Below are positions 6,537 through 10,936 of a stretch of 10,936 nt of DNA, piece after piece (position 1 is the stretch's first letter; every line of letters begins with the position of its first letter). Source of the DNA: Syntrophomonas sp. UBA4807 (GTDB lineage: Bacteria > Bacillota > Syntrophomonadia > Syntrophomonadales > Syntrophomonadaceae); the NCBI GenBank assembly GCA_002402575.1, contig DHGD01000161.1, positions 11,417 to 22,352 of the forward strand, written 5' to 3'. Made by a program: the position numbers and the translations under genes. The notes below the pieces were generated by a model, which saw nothing but the letters and a program-made list of their open reading frames with translations, made no database searches and had not been told where the DNA came from.

Positions 6537-7256
6537 TTATGCCTCCAATATATGCTTCTGTACCGCAATCAGTTCCTGTATGCCAGCGGCGGCCAGCCTG
6601 AGCATTTCATCCAGTTCGGCCCGGCTGTAGGGTTTGCCCTCAGCGGTACCCTGCACTTCCACGAAATCCCCGCTGCCGGTCATGACCACATTCATATCCA
6701 CTTCGGCCCGGGAATCCTCCGCATATTCCAGGTCTAAGAGCAGTTCCCCGTCGACTATGCCCACGCTGACAGCGGCCACTTGATCGATAATCGGCCATTC
6801 GCTTATGCTTCCCTGTTCCAGGTGTTTTTTCATGGCCAGGCACAGGGCCGCGTAGGCTCCGGTTATGGAGGCGGTGCGGGTGCCGCCGTCGGCCTGAATC
6901 ACGTCACAATCGATCCATATGGTCTTTTCGCCCAGCTTGTTCAAATCAACCACCGCCCTCAAGGCCCGGCCAATCAGCCTCTGAATCTCGTGGGTGCGGC
7001 CCCCTATTTTACCCCGTGTGGCTTCGCGCTGGGTGCGGGTATGGGTGGAGGCTGGCAACAGCGAATATTCCGCGGTTATCCAGCCTTTGCCGCTGCCTTT
7101 CAGAAACGAGGGCACTTTGTCTTCCATCATGGCTGAACAGAGCACGCGGGTGTCTCCGGTAGATATCAGTACCGACCCATGAGGGTGCTTGACATAGCCG
7201 GGAATCATTTCCACCGGCCTGAGCTGTGCAAAGCCCCGATTACTGTTCCTTATCAT
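6537..7256 (-). CDS. rph: Ribonuclease PH
   Basis: RNase PH is a phosphate-dependent 3' exonuclease that trims tRNA precursors to the CCA end; it works as a hexameric ring. The 239-residue protein has the expected motifs: the N-terminal SNRGFAQLRPVE, GSVLISTGDTRVLCSA (27-42), the RNA-binding QREATRGKIGGRTHEIQRLIGR (77-97), DCDVIQADGGTRTASITGA (116-134), and DLEYAEDSRAEVDMN (175-189) with the metal-binding aspartates. The ATG at 7256 has GGAGGAG just upstream. An in-frame upstream start at 7307 would add 17 residues that do not look like the family. The first 17 bases overlap the end of the fumarase beta gene, so the two are probably translationally coupled. Confidence 0.96.
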   Translation of the reverse strand: MIRNSNRGFAQLRPVEMIPGYVKHPHGSVLISTGDTRVLCSAMMEDKVPSFLKGSGKGWITAEYSLLPASTHTRTQREATRGKIGGRTHEIQRLIGRALRAVVDLNKLGEKTIWIDCDVIQADGGTRTASITGAYAALCLAMKKHLEQGSISEWPIIDQVAAVSVGIVDGELLLDLEYAEDSRAEVDMNVVMTGSGDFVEVQGTAEGKPYSRAELDEMLRLAAAGIQELIAVQKHILEA

Positions 7257-7824
7257 CTTGCTCCTCCTTATTTGCCGGGCTGCCAAGCTTAAGCCTGACC
7301 TGCTCATAAATATTATTACCGTGTGCGTCGATGGCTACCACACAGGGAAAAGACTCAACCTGCAGTCTTAACAAGGCCTCCGGGCCTAGGTCAGGATAAG
7401 CTAACGGAGCGGCAGCAACGATGCGCTGCGCCAAATATACCCCGGCTCCGCCAACTGCGGCCAGATAAACCGCTCCATATTTCTGCATGGCGGCAATCAC
7501 CTCCCGACTGCGGTCGCCTTTGCCGATCATGGCTTTAAGTCCGCGTTCCAACAACGCCGGTGTATATGCATCCATGCGCCCGCTGGTGGTCGGCCCGGCC
7601 GAGCCGATCACCTTGCCCGGCGGGGCCGGGCAAGGTCCCACATAATAAATAATCTGTCCCGCAGGATCGAAAGGCAGGATCTGTCCTTGTTCAAGCGCGG
7701 CCATCATTCTTTTATGGGCCGCGTCCCGCGCCGCGTATAAGCAGCCATCGATCAATATCTCATCGCCTGCTCTGAGACTCTGCACCTCATCGTCGGTCAG
7801 CGGGGCTTTCAACCTTTTTGCCAC
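7240..7824 (-). CDS. fumB: Class I fumarate hydratase, beta (C-terminal) subunit
   Basis: The smaller subunit of the oxygen-sensitive [4Fe-4S] fumarase, which interconverts fumarate and L-malate; in single-chain enzymes this part is the C-terminal domain. The 194 residues include LRAGDEILIDGCLYAARDAAHKR (17-39), GPTTSGRMD (77-85), the GKGD loop (101-104), AAVGGAG (122-128) and ESFPCVVAIDAHGNNIY (157-173), all typical of the fumarase/tartrate dehydratase beta family. The start is GTG at 7824-7822, with AAAGGAG six bases upstream; the gene begins 30 bases after the alpha gene. L-tartrate dehydratase is the main alternative, because the same family contains both, but no tartrate genes are nearby. 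The symbol is given in the two-subunit sense, not as E. coli FumB. Confidence 0.88.
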   Translation of the reverse strand: MAKRLKAPLTDDEVQSLRAGDEILIDGCLYAARDAAHKRMMAALEQGQILPFDPAGQIIYYVGPCPAPPGKVIGSAGPTTSGRMDAYTPALLERGLKAMIGKGDRSREVIAAMQKYGAVYLAAVGGAGVYLAQRIVAAAPLAYPDLGPEALLRLQVESFPCVVAIDAHGNNIYEQVRLKLGSPANKEEQDDKEQ

Positions 7825-7854
7825 AACACTCTCCTTTGCCCTTTAATTCGCCGC

Positions 7855-8697
7855 TTACAATTCGCAACTGCTGCGCCGGGTAGCGTGACAGCCCAGACTC
7901 ACCGCCACTGGCAGACAGGCGATATGGGTCGGATAACTCTCGATATTTACCGCCAGGGCAGTTGTGGCCCCTCCCAGTCCCTGCGGACCCAACCCCAGCC
8001 GGTTGACCATCTTTAGAAGCTCCTGTTCCAGTTGAGCCAGCCGGGGCTTATTATGCCGCCGGTTTATCGGTCGCAGCAAGGCCTTTTTAGCCAGATATGA
8101 CGCCATCTCCATATTGCCGCCTATGCCAACCCCCACAATCACAGGCGGGCAGGCGTTGCCCCCGGCCTCCTTTACCACCTTGACCACAAAATCCCGCACC
8201 CCCTCCCAGCCTTGAGCTGGTTTGAGCATGGTCAACTGCCCCATGTTCTCGCTGCCGGCCCCCTTGGGCAATACTGTAATGATAAAATGATCGCCGGCCG
8301 CAAGTTCATAATGGATCACTGCCGGGGTATTGTCACCGCTGTTGACTCTTTCCAGAGGGTCTGTCACCACCGATTTGCGGAACCAGCCCTCCTGATATCC
8401 TTCGCGTATGCCAGCATTGACAGCTTCATTGATGTCCCCGCCCACAATATGTACATCCTGTCCAATGCTGATAGTGACCGCCACCAATCCGGTATCCTGG
8501 CATATGGCCATCCGCTGCTGTCTGGCCATCTCAGCATTGTCAAGCATGATCTGCAAGAGGCCCCGGGCGCGTTCGCTGTCTTCCCCGGCCCAAGCCACCC
8601 GGAGGGCAGCTTCTATATCCTCCGGCAGCTCCAGGTTAGCCTTGAGGACGCATTGTTTTACAGCCGCTTTTATCTGCTCATAATAGATTTCGCGCAT
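7855..8697 (-). CDS. fumA: Class I fumarate hydratase, alpha (N-terminal) subunit
   Basis: The larger fumarase subunit carries the catalytic [4Fe-4S] cluster. Three cysteines sit in the expected family motifs: CQDTG (Cys66), GGNACPP (Cys183) and LGCHATRR (Cys270), the likely cluster ligands. VNSGDNTPA (118-126), LPKGAGSEN (143-151) and GLGPQGLGGATTALAV (235-250) are also characteristic. The 280-residue length matches the alpha subunit of two-subunit enzymes. ATG start with AAGGGGAG immediately upstream. The enzyme serves the TCA or succinate/methylmalonyl-CoA route, and in a syntroph could run in the oxidative direction; that is inference. A 139-bp gap separates it from the upstream hydrolase gene, so a promoter may lie there, though none was clear. 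Confidence 0.92.
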   Translation of the reverse strand: MREIYYEQIKAAVKQCVLKANLELPEDIEAALRVAWAGEDSERARGLLQIMLDNAEMARQQRMAICQDTGLVAVTISIGQDVHIVGGDINEAVNAGIREGYQEGWFRKSVVTDPLERVNSGDNTPAVIHYELAAGDHFIITVLPKGAGSENMGQLTMLKPAQGWEGVRDFVVKVVKEAGGNACPPVIVGVGIGGNMEMASYLAKKALLRPINRRHNKPRLAQLEQELLKMVNRLGLGPQGLGGATTALAVNIESYPTHIACLPVAVSLGCHATRRSSCEL

Positions 8698-8822
8698 AGT
8701 CTCCCCTTTTCAAGCCACAGCTGATGAATAAACAAAAATCTTGACCAAATACCGGCCTCTCATCTAAATAGCCTGCGTATATCTCAGCGCCATATAATCG
8801 TTCAGGGGTTATTCTGATTTTA

Positions 8823-8832
8823 CAAATATTTG
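8823..8832. repeat. 10-bp palindrome upstream of fumA
   Basis: CAAATATTTG is a perfect palindrome within an AT-rich stretch, just beyond the stop codon of the hydrolase gene and 126 bp upstream of fumA. It could be an operator half-site pair or chance in AT-rich DNA. The rest of the 8698-8836 gap shows no clear promoter or terminator. Confidence 0.25.
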
Positions 8833-8836
8833 CATT

Positions 8837-9577
8837 TTAAACGTCAATACTAAACCCGGAATAAGCTGTAATTGTCTTGCCTGGATATACAGACTGTATC
8901 TCAGCGGATATTACACGGGCATCGGATTCAGGCCACAAGTGGGTGGCTATCAACATGCCGGCTTGGGCCTGCAAACCTCCCCGGGCCAGATCCAGAGTGG
9001 TCATATGGCCTAAATTTCCTGCCAGTTGACCATCTGCTGCCAGAAACGAGGCTTCCCCCAGGAGTATGTCCACTCCCCGGGCCTCTTTCCATAAATCATC
9101 GCTGGCGGCGCTGTCAGCGGTATAGAACAGGCTGGATTGCCCGGCCTGGAACTTGACCGCAAAGGCAGGCAGAGGGTGGAGGGCAGGGAAAAACTCCACC
9201 TTCAGACCGGGATAAGACAGTTTCATGGCCGGGTCGATGGTATAGACGCGGAACTCGGCAACAGCCTGCCAGTATTCCCATTGTTCGCGGGGAGCATTGG
9301 GGATGTACAGGTCTACCGGCCCTGCCACCCTGCCCATGGTCATACCGCCCCGGATAAGATGGCGCAGGGCGTGCAGGTCCACATAGTGATCGGGATGAAA
9401 GTGACTAATGATTACCAGGTTTAAATTATAGGGATCGGTGTATCGCCCCAAAAGCGACATCACCCCATGTCCGCAGTCCAAAAGGCAGGTGGTCTGACCC
9501 TGTTTAATCAGATACCCGCTGCAGGCTTCATCAACTTTAGGATAAGGGGCTAAAGAGCCCACCACCTGTAACTGCAT
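8837..9577 (-). CDS. Metallo-beta-lactamase-fold hydrolase (RNase Z / YhfI-like)
   Basis: A 246-residue single-domain MBL-fold protein. The metal ligands are all recognisable: HFHPDH (His59? to His64: the HxHxDH core is His59-His61-Asp63-His64 by position, preceded by VIIS), His134 in PALHPLPAFA, Asp155 in YTADS, His191 in GHMT and His213 in ATHLWP. The N-terminal pattern GSLAPYPKVDEACSGYLI resembles the RNase Z-like B. subtilis YhfI group, whose members lack a proven substrate; the flexible arm of true RNase Z is not evident. No signal peptide is seen, so it is cytoplasmic. ATG start with GGAGG four bases upstream, 13 bases after the murI stop, so it is cotranscribed with murI. It is not part of the Bacillus gerM-rph cluster and its link to the wall-precursor gene is unexplained. 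The exact reaction cannot be assigned. Confidence 0.82.
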   Translation of the reverse strand: MQLQVVGSLAPYPKVDEACSGYLIKQGQTTCLLDCGHGVMSLLGRYTDPYNLNLVIISHFHPDHYVDLHALRHLIRGGMTMGRVAGPVDLYIPNAPREQWEYWQAVAEFRVYTIDPAMKLSYPGLKVEFFPALHPLPAFAVKFQAGQSSLFYTADSAASDDLWKEARGVDILLGEASFLAADGQLAGNLGHMTTLDLARGGLQAQAGMLIATHLWPESDARVISAEIQSVYPGKTITAYSGFSIDV

Positions 9578-9590
9578 ACATCCTCCATAA

Positions 9591-10397
9591 TCAACATGGA
9601 ACCAAAGTTGCGTTTTTTACCTCTTTGACTATCTCTCCCAACAATCTCCTGCCCACCTGTTGGAAGGAAACCTCGTCTCCGCTGACCAGGAATTCGGTGT
9701 GGGTTTTAGAGCTATTGTCTTTGAGCAGAGCCTTCATAGTCAGCAGGTCTTTCAGCTCAGCCACCGCTTCGGTGGCGGGATCAAGCAGGGTCACTTCTCC
9801 AATCACACCGGCTATCACCGGGCTTAAAAAAGGATAATGCGTGCATCCCAAGACCAGGGTATCAATGTTTTCCTGCAGCAGCGGGGTAATATACTGCCGG
9901 GCTGCCTCGGCAGGTGCGTCGCCTACTAGATGACCCGCTTCCACCAGGGGGACAAATTGCGGGCAGGCCACCTCGAAAACCTGGCAGGAGGCGTTGATTT
10001 CCTGAATAGCTCGGGTATAAGCGTGGCTGTTAACAGTAGCCTGAGTGGCCAGAACCCCAATACGGTTGCTCTTGGTGCTCCGGGCGGCGGCCCGCGCTCC
10101 AGCCTTGACCATTCCCACCATGGGAACAGGATAATCGCTCTGAATGGAGGGCAGTGTCACTGAGGAATGGGTGCCGCAAGCCACCAGAACCGCCTTGACT
10201 CCCCGGCTCATAAAATATCCCATGATGTCGCGGGCATACTGGCATAACTGCGTCTCTGTTTTGCTGCCATAAGGTACATGGACAGTATCACCAAAATATA
10301 TGAAATCCTCAAAGGGAAGCTGTTCCAGAAAAGCCTTCACCACAGTCAGCCCGCCCACTCCGGAATCAAATATTCCCACGGGATGGTTGTTCCCCAA
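9591..10397 (-). CDS. murI: Glutamate racemase
   Basis: MurI interconverts L- and D-glutamate, supplying D-glutamate for peptidoglycan. The 268 residues fit the family. Seen are IFDSGVGGLTVV (9-20, with the catalytic Asp11), YFGDTVHVPYGSK (34-46), the first catalytic cysteine Cys74 in VACGTHSS (72-79), and the second cysteine motif LGCTHYPFL (183-191, Cys185 and His187). Most MurI proteins read CNTAS or CNTSS at the first site; here asparagine 75 is replaced by glycine and residue 77 is histidine, though both cysteines remain. The start is a TTG at 10397-10395 with AGAGGTG six bases upstream; an ATG four bases earlier is out of frame. Neighbours agree with racE next to gerM in B. subtilis. 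A promoter candidate lies about 45-70 bp upstream. Confidence 0.92.
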   Translation of the reverse strand: MGNNHPVGIFDSGVGGLTVVKAFLEQLPFEDFIYFGDTVHVPYGSKTETQLCQYARDIMGYFMSRGVKAVLVACGTHSSVTLPSIQSDYPVPMVGMVKAGARAAARSTKSNRIGVLATQATVNSHAYTRAIQEINASCQVFEVACPQFVPLVEAGHLVGDAPAEAARQYITPLLQENIDTLVLGCTHYPFLSPVIAGVIGEVTLLDPATEAVAELKDLLTMKALLKDNSSKTHTEFLVSGDEVSFQQVGRRLLGEIVKEVKNATLVPC

Positions 10398-10439
10398 TCA
10401 TTACACCTCTTTTAAGCTTAATAAATCCAGTCTTTAAAC

Positions 10440-10468
10440 AATACACCTTAACAGTGGTGCCGGGTCAA
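10440..10468 (-). promoter_or_regulatory. Sigma-A-type promoter candidate for murI
   Basis: TTGACC at 10468-10463 (five of six to the -35 consensus) and TGTATT at 10445-10440 (four of six to the -10) are 17 bases apart on the minus strand. Transcription would begin near 10433, giving a short leader of about 35 nucleotides. It would let murI and the downstream hydrolase be expressed independently of gerM. Confidence 0.45.
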
Positions 10469-10475
10469 TAGAAAC

Positions 10476-10503
10476 CCATTAACTAATGTATCACTTTTAA
10501 TGG
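10476..10503. repeat. Inverted repeat just upstream of the murI promoter
   Basis: CCATTAA (10476-10482) and TTAATGG (10497-10503) form a perfect seven-base inverted repeat with a 14-base spacer. The arm centres are 21 bp apart, about two helical turns, and the element begins seven bases upstream of the -35 box. That geometry would suit a dimeric DNA-binding protein, but no regulator is indicated. Confidence 0.35.
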
Positions 10504-10626
10504 TCCGCTTCCATATTATACCCACTTTTGTTATCAACACAGCAAAATAGCCCGACAAAGGTCAGTTATGCTGCGGCTGTCACCGCGCTGCATCAATTTT
10601 ACGCCGGGAATGCCACTAAGCAAATG

Positions 10627-10656
10627 TGGGCACGGCCTTATTAATGACCATGCCCA
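10627..10656 (-). terminator. Hairpin after gerM, possible weak terminator
   Basis: The minus strand reads TGGGCATGG (10656-10648) and CCGTGCCCA (10635-10627), a nine-base-pair stem with one G-T wobble and a 12-base loop, 26 bases past the gerM stop. Only a short CATTTG follows instead of a T run, so termination would be weak or Rho-assisted; it may instead stabilise the gerM message 3' end. Confidence 0.4.
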
Positions 10657-10681
10657 TAATTTTCCATATATAAACTTATGT

Positions 10682-10936
10682 TTATTTTGCCAGCCCGTAG
10701 TTAGGAGACAACGGTTTGGATAAATCCATATTATTGATGGCATCAGCATACTCTCCAGCTATCAGCAGGCTGACTTCTTTGACGGTAGGGTATTCACCCA
10801 AAGTATTGACTAACGAATAAACCATCAATTCGGTCTGTGCCTTGCCGGACACATTGCGGATGTGGTTGCTGAGGTCTACTATGCAGGTACCGTCAGACTT
10901 TATATTAATGTCCAACAGCTGCGTACCTTCCGGAAA
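10682..10936 (-). CDS. gerM: GerM-type protein, C-terminal GerMN domain (5' end outside the window)
   Basis: Eighty-four codons are visible and the frame stays open to the window edge. The sequence FPEGTQLLDINIKSDGTCIVDLS, then SGKAQTELMVYSLVNTLGEYPTVKEVSLLIAGE, follows the GerMN (sporulation and spore germination) domain pattern: a strand pair around a DGTC turn, a glutamate-rich helix leading into VNTL, and the final VSLLIAG strand. In B. subtilis GerM is a sporulation lipoprotein acting in the forespore-mother cell channel. The signal peptide would be at the missing N-terminus. The position next to murI, with rph further along, repeats the B. subtilis order and supports the call. The TTG at 10915 is internal to the domain and is not the start. 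The last residues, NMDLSKPLSPNYGLAK, are unremarkable. Confidence 0.8.
   Translation of the reverse strand, partial: FPEGTQLLDINIKSDGTCIVDLSNHIRNVSGKAQTELMVYSLVNTLGEYPTVKEVSLLIAGEYADAINNMDLSKPLSPNYGLAK

Larger units (their letters stand above)
10398..10681 (-). other. Intergenic region between gerM and murI
   Basis: A 284-bp gap without a convincing gene. On the minus strand it holds, in order, a nine-base-pair hairpin, a perfect TATAAT at 10520-10515 whose -35 region is poor, a seven-base inverted repeat, and a promoter-like TTGACC/TGTATT pair before the murI ribosome site. A minus-strand reading of 71 codons at 10534-10749 overlaps the gerM end in another frame and looks spurious. Confidence 0.5.

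Noticed and set aside
5989..6630. Plus-strand reading frame of 213 codons
   Set aside because: It lies opposite rdgB and the end of rph, both with complete family motifs; composition explains the open frame.
7257..7307. 17-residue upstream extension of rph
   Set aside because: It lies within fumB codons; the GGAGGAG site points to the ATG at 7256, which gives the standard RNase PH N-terminus.
8212..8724. Plus-strand reading frame of 170 codons
   Set aside because: It is antisense to fumA, which carries all three cluster cysteine motifs, and has no plausible start signal.
10534..10749. Minus-strand 71-codon reading frame between gerM and murI
   Set aside because: It overlaps the end of gerM in another frame, runs through the hairpin and has no ribosome site or recognisable motif.
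1..10936. Defence island, prophage, CRISPR or biosynthetic cluster
   Set aside because: Nearly every gene belongs to a known housekeeping family; there are no regularly spaced repeats, transposase or phage genes, and no stretch of obviously foreign composition.

Overview
The window looks like ordinary chromosome from an anaerobic, endospore-forming Firmicute of the Clostridia, perhaps near the Syntrophomonas/Pelotomaculum-type syntrophs; the placement is inferred. The reasons are strong GGAGG-type ribosome binding sites with frequent GTG and TTG starts, an oxygen-sensitive two-subunit [4Fe-4S] fumarase, a TPP riboswitch ending in an intrinsic terminator, and a gerM / murI / rph / rdgB / yfcE gene group that matches the Bacillus subtilis gerM-racE-rph-ysnA-ysnB neighbourhood. 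No mobile element, CRISPR array, tRNA or rRNA is visible.

Layout, left to right. (1) 1-368, minus strand: the 5' end of thiC, preceded by a TPP riboswitch and a terminator hairpin. (2) 472-1656, minus strand: a distant homologue of coenzyme F420-0:L-glutamate ligase with a good sigma-A-type promoter. (3) 1836-2684, plus strand: a bacterial Ku protein, the only plus-strand gene. (4) 2815-3801, minus strand: a lipoate-protein ligase, convergent with Ku. Its probable terminator lies inside the last codons of ku, while the ku terminator lies between the two genes. (5) 3802-4019: an intergenic stretch rich in inverted repeats. (6) 4020-10936, minus strand: a long co-directional block, in transcription order gerM (partial), murI, a metallo-beta-lactamase-fold hydrolase, fumarase alpha and beta, rph, rdgB, a YfcE-type phosphoesterase and lpdA. 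From fumA through lpdA the gaps are 2-41 nt, or the genes overlap, which suggests one transcript; a candidate internal promoter sits before murI.

The genes serve several housekeeping jobs: cofactor supply (thiC for the thiamine pyrimidine, lplA for lipoylation, lpdA for turnover of lipoyl groups), cell wall precursor (murI), central carbon metabolism (fumarase), tRNA 3' maturation (rph), nucleotide pool cleaning (rdgB) and DNA end joining (ku). I found no convincing undescribed multi-gene system. The points most worth a second look are the F420-ligase-like gene of unknown substrate, the altered CGTHS active-site motif in MurI, the lplA terminator embedded in ku, and the repeat cluster beyond lpdA.
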